This document shows, one piece after another, positions 1 through 11,869 of a DNA stretch of 64,000 nucleotides (its first letter is position 1; each line of letters opens with the position of its first letter). This DNA comes from Monarcha castaneiventris obscurior (taxonomy: Eukaryota > Chordata > Aves > Passeriformes > Monarchidae), in assembly GCA_026261815.1 (NCBI GenBank), contig JAMPIT010000566.1:25755001-25819000 (forward strand), in the 5' to 3' direction. The notes under the pieces were generated by a model. That model saw only the letters and a program-made list of their open reading frames with translations, had not been told where the DNA came from and made no database searches. Made by a program: the position numbers and the translations under genes.

Positions 1-1381
1 GGAAACATTTTACTTTGGATGGATATTATTCATGAGCTTTGTAAACTTTTAGAGCATACTACTTCATGTTTTCCTGCAAAGCGTTGGTAAAGTGAATGTT
101 TAAGCTCTGATTGAAACCTGTTCCTCTCAGAGTGTCTGTGCTCAGCTTTATTTGGTAAGAGTAGTCCTGCTGAGTGGTGCTCAGGCTCCCTGGAAGTACT
201 TGTGGAGAGCCATAGCTCAGCACATGGGTTGTTCTGTTATCTTTAGCAGGGTTACCTATGATGTTAAGTACAGTGTTCATTGCATTGCTTCATGGGAGTT
301 GGAGCCAGGTCAGGATTTGGTTCCCACTGTGCACTTCCCAGTAGTATCCTGGGTAGCAGTCAGGCTGCATATGCATTTGGGTGCTTGGCCAAGTTTGTGA
401 CCTTACGATGTGTGTGCATCCTGTGATCCCTCCAACGAGGAAGCCCTTGGAGACTGCAGTTCAGACCTCCTCTGCTTGCTGTCAGTGCCCCGTCAGCAGG
501 AGTTTATTACCATCAGGCCCTGTGCTGCTCCTTCCCACCCTCAGCCCTGCTCTCTGCTCCCCTTGCTTGTAGGCACACACTGCTGTGGGCATGGGGATGG
601 TGCTGCCGAGGCTCAAGGCTCCAACCCGTGTGGGTACCTTTGACCCATCTCCTGTGGGGATCCCAGCGATGCCTGGTGCTGGAGAAAGCTGCAGGGCTGG
701 ACAGGCAGTGTAACCTGCTGATGGAGGGTACGCTGGCCTTTTCTGGGTGGCCAGCTGCCTTGCCCAGGGTCATACATCTCCTCTCAGGTGTCTGGTGTAC
801 CAAATCCTCCCTGTGACTGGGATTCAGTTCCTTGGGTTGTGCTGTCTAATGGCCTGGCCTGATGCCCACAGACGTAGTTGTTGTTAACCTCCAGGTTCAG
901 TTGTATCAATAGGATTGCTCTTCCAGGAAAAGTTAGTTAGCAGAATCACAGCCTTAATCGATTTGGCAGACAGCATGGGGAGGAGAAACAAAGGGATAAA
1001 GCCACTGAGTGATTTGCCTGGAGTCAGGGCAGAAGCCTGAAGCAGAGCTGGGAGTTCTGTGTCCAATGCCTGATGTGCTCTGGCAGTCACCCTGCCAGTG
1101 GAATAAATTTACTGATTATGAATAACCAGCAATGTGTTTTGCCACAAGCCACATGAATAACTGTTTCTGCCTGGGTGCTTGTTAGCAGATGAGAATTATT
1201 TTTAGAAATTAAAAAAAAATTGTATTTGCTGCTTACTGACTTTGACAATTAATTAGCAGAGTAGATCTTCTTTAATTGACTAACCATTGTATACTCTTCA
1301 CAGTATATTTAGCAAGTCTATGGGTATTTGGTAGTTTCATAGCAGTTTGTATGTCTGTTTATTCTCTAATTTATTCCCCAG
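1..1381. other. No confident gene; presumed intron upstream of candidate last exon
   Basis: I see no recognisable protein domain here. The stretch 400-1090 is richer in G+C than its surroundings, and no frame in it resembles a known family. A 73-codon minus-strand frame (280 down to 59) has fairly balanced, protein-like composition, but it lacks a convincing acceptor at its start and matches nothing I recognise. The last 30 bases before 1381 are pyrimidine-rich and end in CCCCAG, which fits the end of an intron on the plus strand. The intron reading is inference. Confidence 0.3.
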
Positions 1382-1516
1382 GAAGCACTGGGAGAATTAG
1401 ATGACTCAAGTAGTTTTGGAAGGTCGGCAATGATCATGGATGCTTTTCTTAATAAAGCCCAAAACCAAGAGGAAACCTCAGTATTGAGACAGTGCTGGAC
1501 TTTGTATTTTGATTAG
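1382..1516 (+). CDS. Candidate last coding exon of an unidentified plus-strand gene (partial)
   Basis: A pyrimidine-rich tract ending in CCCCAG (AG at 1380-1381) is followed by 44 open codons and a TAG at 1514-1516. The same frame has a TAA just upstream of the AG, so the open frame begins essentially at the putative splice site, as expected for a terminal exon. The peptide begins EALGELDDSSSFGRSAMIMD and continues through a Lys/Gln/Asn/Glu-rich part to an aromatic end (CWTLYFD). I do not recognise the protein and assign no function. No good splice donor lies inside the frame, which supports a last exon. Two overlapping AATAAA signals follow at 1634-1643. The frame is short, so chance is a real alternative. 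Confidence 0.28.
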   Translation, partial: EALGELDDSSSFGRSAMIMDAFLNKAQNQEETSVLRQCWTLYFD

Positions 1517-1633
1517 TGCATGCCCGTGGGCAATGGAGCTACCAATGAATATGTTCGTGTCCTGTAGGAATTTTGAGTTCCTGGATAGAGATGGTGTATA
1601 CTCGTGGGAGTGGAATGTTGACCTGAGGCTTGA

Positions 1634-1643
1634 AATAAATAAA
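1634..1643 (+). terminator. Overlapping AATAAA poly(A) signals
   Basis: Two canonical AATAAA hexamers overlap about 120 bases after the TAG of the candidate last exon. They could serve as a proximal cleavage/polyadenylation signal giving a short 3' UTR. The downstream sequence is not strikingly GU-rich, so usage is uncertain. Confidence 0.3.
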
Positions 1644-4086
1644 AAATAGTAATCACTGAGGTAAAAAGTAACGATACTGATTTGTTTTGTTCAGTTAGTT
1701 TTTGTTTTTACTTCGGCATGGAACTTGCAAATTTTTTTTCTTCCAAGTAGGCTTCCTCTGAAGCTGACATTGCTATTTCATGGGTCAAGTGGTAACAGTA
1801 GTTATTTTTCCTTTATTGATTCAAAGCTTATTCAAAACATAATTCAAAGCTTACCGAAGTCAGAGGAAATTTTTTTTATTATTTAAGACTTGTTTTGGGT
1901 GTTTTTTTGAGTTATAGGCCATCATTATGGACTCACTGGATGATGTGTTTATTGCATCATAGGCTCTTAGGCTTGTGCCCACAGTCCTATCATCCACCTA
2001 CAAAACCATGCAAACTAAGTTTGGAAGTGCTTTGAAGCATCTGCCACTTCACCTCCTCCAGTTTAATTCTGACTGGACAGTGCCTGTACTGTTAAGAACA
2101 GCATCAGATTTACTTGGTTGCTAATAATCTTCCCTCATGTCTGCCCTAGGCTGGCATACTCTGAAAACATACTTGTTTGTATCCTTTGCATTTTCCACCA
2201 GTTTTCCTATCTGAAGATGAGGATTTAAAAAAAAAAAAAATTGGTAATACTCTATTTGGTTTTCACTGTCAAGTGGCCACTTTGGGGAATGTAAATTCAG
2301 TTGTCGTGTTGGTTTCCATTTGAAGGAGGAAAGCAATAACACAGAACTAGCATGTACCTTTGAACACTCACTTGTTTGCCTACATGACGCATCTATGCTG
2401 CTTCCCTAAACAAAAATGGGAACAAAGTGGTTTGTGAAGTGTTTCTTCCTCAAATGAGGAGTTTCTGCTCCCATCTGAGAGCTGTCCATCCTGCCCCATG
2501 GTCATCCATGCAGCCCTTTGGGATGGTATTGGCAGATTTGGAGCTCCCCCATGGACGCATCATAAGCCAATTAAAGTTCTTAATCTGAAACACCCTTCCA
2601 GAACAAACAATGAAAACTTGTTTACTGAAGATTGACTGAATTGATTTGACTTAGTTTCTGATCAGAAACGTGGCAGCAAATAAATGGCAGTGGGTGGGGG
2701 CAATGAGGTGCTTTCCTTTTAGTCTTGGCAAGCTATTAATTCTTCTCAAGATGTGGCATGAAATAAAATCCCAAGTAATATCCTAAGTATTTGATCATAT
2801 AGCGGCTCCAATTGACTCCATAAGGACTAATGCCTTAGGTAAACCTTAGCTCTCAGAGATTCAAAGCAATTCAGCAAGTTTTACATATATGCCAAGATAC
2901 ATCAGCCTTTGTTTTTGTGTAAACTTGCGGGAAAAGACTACGTCTTTTTGTCAGAGGCTTACATGGATTTGAAACTTGTGCAGATAAGCACTGGGCTTAC
3001 TTTGACATCCATGTTTTGTATTTAATTTGTTTTGGTTTTATGGTTCCAAAGGAATTAAAATATATAGGAATACTGACTTCTTGTATGAATACAGTCAAAA
3101 CTATAGACTTTTCTAGCTAACAGTTTTTGTTCCCAAAATGTTCCAAATAACTTCAGTTTTTAGAAAAACTCGTGTAATATATCATCTACTAAAATTTTAA
3201 TTTAACTTGTAAACTTGGGGACAGCATACAACAAAGAAAATTGCCATAACTATTAAATTTTGATTTTTTAATGGCCACATTATCAAATCATTTTAATGTT
3301 GTGAGTTAGTCAATATAATAGTGTCCCTTTGTGGGGCAGGCACATACTATCCATTAATTCTTTGCAATGAAGAAACACTAAAGGAGTCAGCTGCATTCTT
3401 GAAAATAGAATGGGTCTCATTGTAATCAGTTTCTATTTTACTGCGTAATTCACCTTGCCTGTTTAAAGCAGCTTTGTAGTCAGTAATTGGGAGAAGATTC
3501 TTTCCTTTCGCATACCTACTAATTTTTTTACTTCTGGAATAATAGTTGTTTAGTAAATCTAATAACTAAATTAAAAGAAGGTTCTTTCTGTACTTTGCTT
3601 ATGTCTTTAGTAGACTCCTTCCCTAAAGACAAAGTAGTCTCAAACTTGTCCTTAATGTCTGGAAATGCAAAGCTTTTTGTAACGTCCAGCTGAAAAAAAG
3701 GAGAGTTAAGCTTGTACCTATTTTCTCCAACCCCTTTTCCTTTCCACTGATGCAAAAAATTGTGATGGTCATGACCTCAGTTGGGGGGATTTTGTGTCAG
3801 GTTTTCTAACCCATTCTGTGTCCTGCAGTTTGCTGACATGAAGAGCCTCAGCTGAAAGGTTCTGAAAAAAGGGAGTGGTGTTGGATTGGGAAATACTCCC
3901 TTTATTGCCTTTGCAATACCTTATGGTGTATACAAATATGAAAGCAATTATTGCACAGCTGCTTTTTTTTCCCCACATGAAAACCCATTCTGAATAATCT
4001 CTCTATAGTATTTTTTGTGTTGTCTGTATCATATATATGAAAAAAATTTGCAGCTTTTATTGACTTTCTTTCATTTTTCTTTTCAG

Positions 4087-4200
4087 AGTGAAGGAGTTAG
4101 TTTTCTCATCATGACCTCAAACAACAGAGTACAACATTCAAAGAAGCTGCTCGGCATATACCTTTTTGTTTATTTGGTATTGGGTTTTTGTTTTTGGTGA
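4087..4200 (+). CDS. Alternative candidate last exon behind a strong splice acceptor (unidentified)
   Basis: A long T/C tract (about 4066-4084) ends in TTTCAG, with a branch-point-like TTATTGAC upstream; this is the best-looking splice acceptor I noticed in the window. Two frames could be used. One gives 37 residues starting SEGVSFLIMTSNN and ending in a hydrophobic stretch (IYLFVYLVLGFCFW), with TGA at 4198-4200. The other gives only eight residues (VKELVFSS) before TGA at 4112-4114. I recognise neither. Sequence beyond 4200 looks like 3' UTR up to the poly(A) signals near 6.4-6.5 kb. The acceptor could also be decoy intronic sequence. Confidence 0.22.
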   Translation, partial: SEGVSFLIMTSNNRVQHSKKLLGIYLFVYLVLGFCFW

Positions 4201-6398
4201 CTGAAGCTGCTTAACGTTTACTTTTTATTGTTGTTATTGTTGGTCCTAACAGTTGCTTAACTGTTGTGGGCTAAACTGTACAACAAATCTGGGAGGAAGG
4301 GAAAGCAACCTGCCTAACTCATTACCTGTCCATGGCATCTGTTATCATTTTGCTGCTGTTTTGACAGAAGTTGGAGATGCTCTTTAAACGATAGGAACTT
4401 TTCTGCTGGCCTCTTTAATTAATGGCCAATGCCTTCATTTTCTTTTTCTTCAAAGACAAACTGTATTTATTCTCTGGCATATTAGGGGATTCTGTAACAC
4501 CTGCTGAAGCAGCAAGATCTGGTATTTACTGGCATAATTTCAAGCCTACGACAGTACTACCTCAGTTCAAAGTAAAGCCGGATTTGCAGTGTTGGTGTAT
4601 GACAGGAGCTCCTTTATCTCTGTGCTGAGTCTCTCAAGAATGGTCGCCAGCCTTACTGAACTTGCAACTTGTACAGCTGCTGCTGCTGCTGGGTTTTGAA
4701 TCACTAGCCGCAGGGTTTACTTCTCAGACAAAGCCGAAGTAGGGCACTGGAAAGTCTAAAATGGGATGAAACTCTGTGAATCAGACTTGGACAGAGGATT
4801 CAGAGTAGTTAAAAAGTATAAAATGTGTAACTGAAGCAACATAAGTTAAAAACATCAATCTGTATTAGGGGTATCTCTGTACCTTTGACACACTTGTTTA
4901 ATCCTCTCTATGTAGGTGTTTATGTAGGTACTTCAGATTGCAAAAGCCTTTTCTTCTATTTACAAGCTCACTTTTGTCAGCTAACTGTTCTTAGCTGCAT
5001 TTCTTGTAACCAAAAAAATCCACATAGGCATGCTAGGAATGCAGGGATGATAATGGGTATCGGGCAGATTCAAGAGCTATGTTAATACAGTATTATCTTG
5101 CCATCTATAAAGTCCTGATATTTGCCTTTTACCAGGAAAGCACCATTGTAGCTGCAGGCACTATTACAGGGAAGAAGAACAACCGTTGCAGTCACTTATC
5201 CTGAGTTCTTTTCAAGGCTAACTGTGCATCACATTTCCAGTGGCCTGAAAATCTGAGTGGTGTGGCAGCTACTGTCACGAAAGTCACATACAACTGTTGC
5301 ACCAGACTAGCAGAATGTCATGCCACCTTGCTTCTCCTTTGATTGAAGTGTTTGTGTACATTTTAAGGGTACCCCGCCAGTGCCTGCTCTGATAGATATG
5401 TAAGTATTACTAAGTTATGAGTTACGTGAGACTTTTTTCTTTTCTTTCTTTTTTTTAATCATTGTGCTTGGTGGAACCTGTACTTCACTATTAACAATGC
5501 ATCATCTTCTTTTGGGATTTTTTTTCTGAGGAAGACAAGAGTCAATGTCTTACAAATACAATGAATGGCAATGCAGTCTTCCTGCTTACATGCTGAATTT
5601 TTAGAACTGAGGATTGTATTACAAGACAAAGATGAATGTAGACTAATTCCTTCCCTACTTCATGGCACACTTTATTTTTGAGTGTAATTTTTGAGATCTT
5701 AAATCACGTCAATGCATAGGCTAATACAATATTAGATCTAAAATAAATTTAAATATCTGATCTGATTGAGTTTTTCTCTAATACTAATGCTATAAATGGT
5801 TCTAAGACATTCTGAAAATGCTGCTTGTTCAAGTCTGGAACTAAAAAACCCCCATATCTTTGACATTTTCTGTCTGAGACCCCCTCCCCCTGCCAGCACT
5901 GAGTGTGGTACCTGCTGAATTCAATGTTTTGAACGTCTCTATTTTGAAGAATCCCTCCGTATCAATTAAGAAATCATGACACTAAAACAAATGGCTAAAC
6001 AGCATACAGCAACCTAAAAAAAAAAACCAACTTGACAAAATAATCAATTATTCTCTATCCTGTATATTTCACAAAGGCATATGCAATACTTACATTCTTA
6101 ATTTAGTTTACAGAATGGAACCAAAATGTATAAATGTTATGTTTGCTAAAACTTCACAATGTATATTGGGTCTTTGTACATTTTGCCTGACTTACCTTAA
6201 ATTTAAAATATTTTTTGCTATATAACCTTAACAGTTATTAAGCAGTGTTTTCTTTTTGGGTACGTATTGTTTCTGGATATCAAGATGTTAAATATATTTC
6301 TTGCTATTGTGATATGACAAGAGACTTAACTTATCTTGCTGTGTCTTCCAATGTACACGCTGTATATAAGGATAAATGTGATGCTGCTGGAGACCAGA

Positions 6399-6404
6399 AT
6401 AAAT
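6399..6404 (+). terminator. AATAAA poly(A) signal
   Basis: A canonical hexamer lies in AT-rich, UTR-like sequence 73 bases before a second AATAAA. It may be an alternative signal for the same 3' end. Confidence 0.35.
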
Positions 6405-6471
6405 GGAACTAGAGTAGTGTATTGTATTTAGTCTGTATTGATCATGGATGCTCTCCTTAATAGCCATATGC

Positions 6472-6477
6472 AATAAA
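6472..6477 (+). terminator. AATAAA poly(A) signal, likely distal 3' end
   Basis: A canonical AATAAA sits in CAATAAAATA and is followed within about 40 bases by GT-rich sequence (TTTGTGTGCC), the usual arrangement of a vertebrate cleavage/polyadenylation site. With the upstream UTR-like texture, this is my best guess for the distal end of the left-hand transcript, cleaved near 6490-6500. Confidence 0.4.
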
Positions 6478-6499
6478 ATACGTTATTTATGAAATGAGT

Positions 6500-9400
6500 A
6501 AAGCATTTGTGTGCCTATTTTCTCTAGGGGTGAAGTGGATTTTTCTGGCTGTTTACATAAAATCAGTTTGTTCTCTCTTTGAATGGAAACATGCTTTCTG
6601 TGAACAAACGTTACTGCACTGCACATACTCGCTTTCCTTTTAACTCCTCAAACATCATGAAATAATTTTATATCTTGTTTAAGGATAAAATTATTTGTTT
6701 TATAAAAGTGAAGTTTGTGTATTTGAGGAAATAAGTGGGAGTAGAAATCATCTTAATTTCTCATTCCAGTTTTAAAAGTGAGTGGAAGACTATGGAAGTC
6801 CTTCTGGCAGCCTATTTAGTGAGAACAGACTTGCCCTATGGAAGCTTGCACTGGTACAAGGCAAGTGGGAACCTAATGCTATTTGTAGTTATCTCCTGCT
6901 GCTGGTTTGCATGCAGGGAACCTGGGCTGCAGTTAGAGACACCACAAGGTCTCTGTAGCCTGATTTGGTCAGCAGGAATGTCTTTTACATTAGACAGTAG
7001 ACCCTTTCTCAATTTTCCTTGCACCCAGGAAAGTGATGTGTGGTCATGCCAGGGAATGTGGTGATGAGGGGCAGCAACAGTAGCTTCATAAAAAGCTTGA
7101 TGTCTTTTTTGCAGCTGTCTTGGTGAGAACTCCTTTGCTTAAGCACGAAAGCGACATATCTTTGATCAGATGCAAGGCTTGCTGGTGCAGGGAGCAGACA
7201 TGATCTCACTGTCTTTCACGTTTAAACTCATTTGAGGTGAAGTCCTGCCTTGGGATATGTATGTCATATTCTTCTGGTCACATCTGCTCCTAAGTGGCTG
7301 GTACTTTCATGGTTACCTGATGTTTTGGGGATGGTTGAAGGACCATACTTGTACAACTTGGCCTTTAAAGGACAAAACCTGGCTCACTGAGGTGAGATCC
7401 TTTTTCTGAAAGTGGCTTGAATAGAAAAGAGCAGTTCTCTTTGTTGCAGCAGTAGAATCATCCTGTGGCTGCTGGAGTGTCCATATAAGCCACAAGGTGC
7501 AGAAATGAATGTATATGCTCCCCAAGAGCAAACATTCAGTTCCTTCTCTCATCTGTCCTGACCTTATCTGTAGGCTTTTCTAGGGGAGAGAAAATGGGAC
7601 ATTGTGAGTTTCATGGTGCCTACATCCTTGGCAAAGAAAAATAATTGTTTTAGTCTTTGAAATTGCTCTAGAGAAGTACAACTATCCAAAAGAACCTCCT
7701 CATTTTTTTGCTGTCAACAGGGTATGAGGGTGGTACCTTAGAATACCATAGAAGAAGAATGGCTTTGATAAGACATCTGGAAATCCAGTATCAGATTCTC
7801 TGGAAGGTACAATTTCTGATAATCAGAAAATAAAGGAAACCTTTGGGTCCTCCTCATCCCTGCAGAAGTTTCATGTGATGTAGGATGCTTTCAAACAGAG
7901 GAACATTTGCACTGGCTGGAAGCAGTGCTCTTCAGTCATTTTCCAGAGTCTGTACTTCTCAAGGATAAGGAGTCCATGGCTTCTAGCCTCCTTGGGAACC
8001 TGCATTTACTCTGTGTTACATGGTTCAGAGAAGGGTTGATACGTGTCCCGGTGTCCCCCCAGTTTGCTTTCCATTCTCAAAGACCATGGGAATAGGAAAG
8101 GGTTTAGGTCCTTGCTGCACTAATTCTGAAGTAACTGTGAGTGTTCTGGGGTTTGCTCTTGGGAGAGCCATTGCTGAATAATGTAAAGGGAACAAATTTT
8201 GCTGGAGGTGCAAGCCTGAATGCTCTGTGGGAGGCAAATCACCAACCAAATCTTTCAGTGTATTACTACAGCTTCAGTCTTTTACAGATGGCTTTTCCAG
8301 CTTGAGAAACTTCACCTTCAGCCAGCTCTTGCAAAGAGCAAAAAAGTAATAGGGACAGAAAATGTCATTACTCACTTTTGAAAACATAGATCCTAGTTGG
8401 GCTTTTTTTTCAACTATTTTTTTTTTATCATTGTGGTGTGTTCTGTCTATCTATAAGACTAAACATATGTTTTATGATGTTCAGTGTAGGGATGGCCTGT
8501 GTGATGGACGTGGCACGTAACATTGCTTCATATGAGCTATGGCCTCATTTTTTTGCCTTTTATCAGGCAACATAGTGTCATGTGTTGAATGCATGGCAGC
8601 CCAAGTTTTTGAAAAGTCCACTTGATCCTTAGTATTTCTTAACTGGGCCTCCTTGTGTTTTCTCTTTTCATGTTCTCTTTTCCCGTTTGCATAAAGTGAG
8701 TAATAAATACAATCATGACAATGCATTGTAAGTGCAAAATTGAATATAGGTGTATCTGGAAGGTGAGGAGCAGCACTACTGCTAAAATACAAGCTCTTAT
8801 GTAAGAAGGGGTATAAACATCAGGCTATGTTTACATGTCTCAAATGGAGGAAGCAGAAGGTGGAATTAGACACATTGAAACATCCATTAATATGAATACG
8901 AGGAGGGACAAGATAAAGGAACAGGATTCCCTTAGTTGGAAATATGCTTTCTGCAGATGGACCAATTAAACTGAACTCCCACATTTGACAGCAGTTAAGC
9001 ATTAGTATATTATTCTGTCTCAACTTTTAAAATTCCTGCTACTGCTCATAAAAATAGTTTTCCTTCTCATTAAATAATGATCCTGTCTGAAAACGTGGGT
9101 GCGTCGAACAATTCATTCATTGGTGTGAGTAAGCTATATTGCAGAGCTGAACTTCCAGGCCTACCACTCTACCTCACACAAACTTCACCATGGAAATTTT
9201 GCTCAAGCAAAAGGGTCCAGACTTAGATCTTGTAATATGACTTAGATTTCTCCCCCCAAAAGGTGAACTGAAGTGTATGCTTAGTTCAAAATATTAGATC
9301 AGTTGATAAAACTTGTGTATAAAGGATGAATTAACTACATCTCCACTAGAATATTGTTGTGTAAAAGTCTGACCTTAAAAGAGTAAATATATGCTCTTAT

Positions 9401-11869
9401 GCTCCTAATTAGTTAAAAAAATATTCCTTTCACCAAGGCATAGTGGCTTTTTGAACAAATCTATCCACTAAATGACTGTGGAAAGGTGTTCCAGTACCCC
9501 CTATAAGGTCTCCAAGGCATAGTCTAAATATCTGATACTACAATACATTACAACTGTATTTCACAGAGCAGTTACTCCTGGGGGGAAAAAAAAATCTGTA
9601 TCATTGGTCCTTTACTGATAATTTAGCTGATTTAGATGCAGATGTTGAAGAGAGTGGATCATCCTACAAAAGGACAAGAAAGTGCAGGGACAGGGGGTGT
9701 ATTTTGCCATTACTTGAGCTGTGTAATAAACATAGGTGAAGGTGTCATGGTTCACATACATGAGTGTGCACTTAAACGAGCTACCTAGATAAAGGAGAAA
9801 TAAGGGATACAAAGCAACAACATTGCCATATCTATTATTTTACTTAATCCAATCCAGAGGTAACCTTGAGGTGTTTACCTCTTCCCTATGGAGCAGTGAT
9901 TGCCTTAAATGATCTCACACTTGGGATCAGGTATTGTGACAACACAGACACTGGGGAGTAAGTTCACGCTGGTCACCTACAGTATGACCACCAGTTGCCC
10001 TTCTACTGCTGCCAGCTTGTAGTCTAAATATCACAAGCTGTTGCACAAAGATAAACTCTGGAGCCCTGATCCCAGTGGCCACAGATTAGGAATATGCCAC
10101 CATTGCATTCATGGTGATTTACTGCAGCTGCAGCTCTGATTCAGAGTCATTTGGGAGGTTGTTTATGTATTTCTGATACCTTTTTTTTTCAAAACTTATG
10201 TCCTCTAAAGGCTGTTCTGTGTTGTGGTATAAAATTGCCTTTGAGCAGTACTTCAGGAAATGTAATTATAGTCAGTTATTTATCATGTCTATCAAGCTGT
10301 TCCGTGTAAATATCTTGGTTCTTAAGTGGTTGCATTAAGAATTTTTTTTTTTTTCCTAGAAGGCCAAACCTCACAATGACTCCCCATTTTCTCAAGGCTA
10401 AACCGCTTTTAAATGACTTTTTTTTTTATTCTGGTTCAATGTGTCAATGGAAGCAGAGTGGAATTTTCACGACTAGTCTATGCCTTTAGCCAATGAATCA
10501 ATAAAGAAATCCAGCATTAGTTTCAGCTGCAGATAAATGAATGTTTCTGTGAAGGTTTCATAAGAGTAAAGGTTAAATTTTAATCTTATTTATGTAAAGA
10601 ATGAGTATTAAAGTGTTTCTACTTTGAGTAGAGCCTTTTCTTAGTAACAGACTTGACAGAAGAGGAATAATGTTTTCCTCTTTGCCTGTGATGCATCATG
10701 TTTAATATCCCCATGCTGGATTCTATATTATTTTAATCAAATAATGGTTTTACTATTTCACAGGAAAAGACTTTCACTGTATAAACATTTCATTTTTTTA
10801 TTGACTCTGCCTGTATTTCTCAGATGGTAACAGACCCCAGGATTTTTTCTGTCCTAAGGGAATAAAAAACAAAGGAAGTTTCTAATTTAGCAGCTGTAGT
10901 CCATTGCCTTCAAAACCAGAGAAGAGGCACCACAAAGAAATTCAAGACAGCATAATTTTCATTTTGGAAACTTGCTCTTTTGTTTTTGGACAATCACACT
11001 TACGTGATGTGCCTGGAATACACCATTGCCAGGTTATTTCCATGACCTTTGCTCTTCATTTACAGACATGCAGATTAGGAGAAATATCCAGGGGCCATGG
11101 ACAGAAGAACCTCATTTATGTTTGGACTTATCTTTACACTTTCCAGCCACTGAACTCCCTGTCCTGTGACAAATTATACATTCCAGAAATTCTGTTGTTG
11201 TACACGGTGATTGTCCTCAATTTGATGTGTACAGCAGTGATATACCATCTCAGTTTGAGGTGCATCATCACTCTGTGTGTGAAGTTCTCCCACACTGTTC
11301 TGAAAAATGCTCTGGTTCTGCCCTTATGCAGCGGCAGCACAAGGATATCAACGGACACTCTTGACAAAGGCCTAATTATACTTGTTACTACACAAGAAAT
11401 CTCTTGCTTTGTGTGCATTCAAATATAGTTTGTCAGAAGTCAGTGTACCATTGACACATGTTTGGAGGATGTTGGTTGGTTGTTTGTCCTGTTTTGCTAA
11501 TGAGTGGGTGACTACTTAACTTGTCCTCAAGCACAGAAGATCCACAAGGTGAAATCTCTGGACGTTCCCTGAATGATAATTCAAATGACTGTCCAACTTT
11601 TGTCAGTCACCAGACTTCAGCTTCCTGCGTCAGAGCCTGAAACACCGGCTGTGGCCTTCGCTTAAATCTTAAATCATCACATTGATCTGTGGGACAGAGA
11701 CATAGCGAGGGCAAAGCTCTTTTTGAACCCCTGTCTCACTACACTAATCTGCAGGGAGGCTTTGAGAGGTGTCTGACTTGAGCAAGAGAAAAGTGGGACT
11801 TCTTGTATTTCCTTTTGCCTTTCAGGTTTTTCAGCAGCCTTGCAAGGGAAGAAATAACCCCTCCAGCTA
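6500..11869. other. Intergenic/unique AT-rich sequence, no gene recognised
   Basis: I see no recognisable gene, RNA or young repeat in this stretch. It contains homopolymer T runs (for example 13 T at 10342-10354) and scattered short frames. The only frame long enough to remark on is 10904-11428, listed separately. Two copies of CCAAGGCATAG occur about 80 bases apart near 9.43 and 9.51 kb, without an extended repeat. Confidence 0.6.
10904..11428 (+). other. 174-codon open frame, unidentified, probably not a gene
   Basis: The frame runs from ATG to TAG with no stop across 174 codons in AT-rich sequence, longer than most random frames here. The predicted peptide has a basic start (MPSKPEKRHHKE) and a hydrophobic middle that could form one or two membrane segments (around residues 90-125). 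It carries no motif I recognise. The opposite strand is also open over part of the interval (11134-11418), which suggests a local shortage of stop triplets rather than coding selection. No Kozak-like start or nearby promoter is evident. Confidence 0.12.

Larger units (their letters stand above)
1517..6495 (+). other. Possible long 3' UTR (or UTR plus intron) of the left-hand gene
   Basis: This AT-rich stretch has no convincing coding frame and no young transposon fragment that I can see. Its right end (about 5.6-6.5 kb) has a typical vertebrate 3'-UTR texture: AU-rich runs, many TGTA-type motifs and two canonical AATAAA signals (6399, 6472), with a GT-rich segment just after. A strong splice acceptor at 4085-4086 raises the alternative that part of the interval is intronic and that 4087 onward is a separate alternative last exon. 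The extent and the existence of the transcript are inference from sequence texture only. Confidence 0.3.

Noticed and set aside
4678..4693. CTG triplet run (GCTGCTGCTGCTGCTG)
   Set aside because: It is only about five triplets, too short to be a notable expansion-prone repeat.
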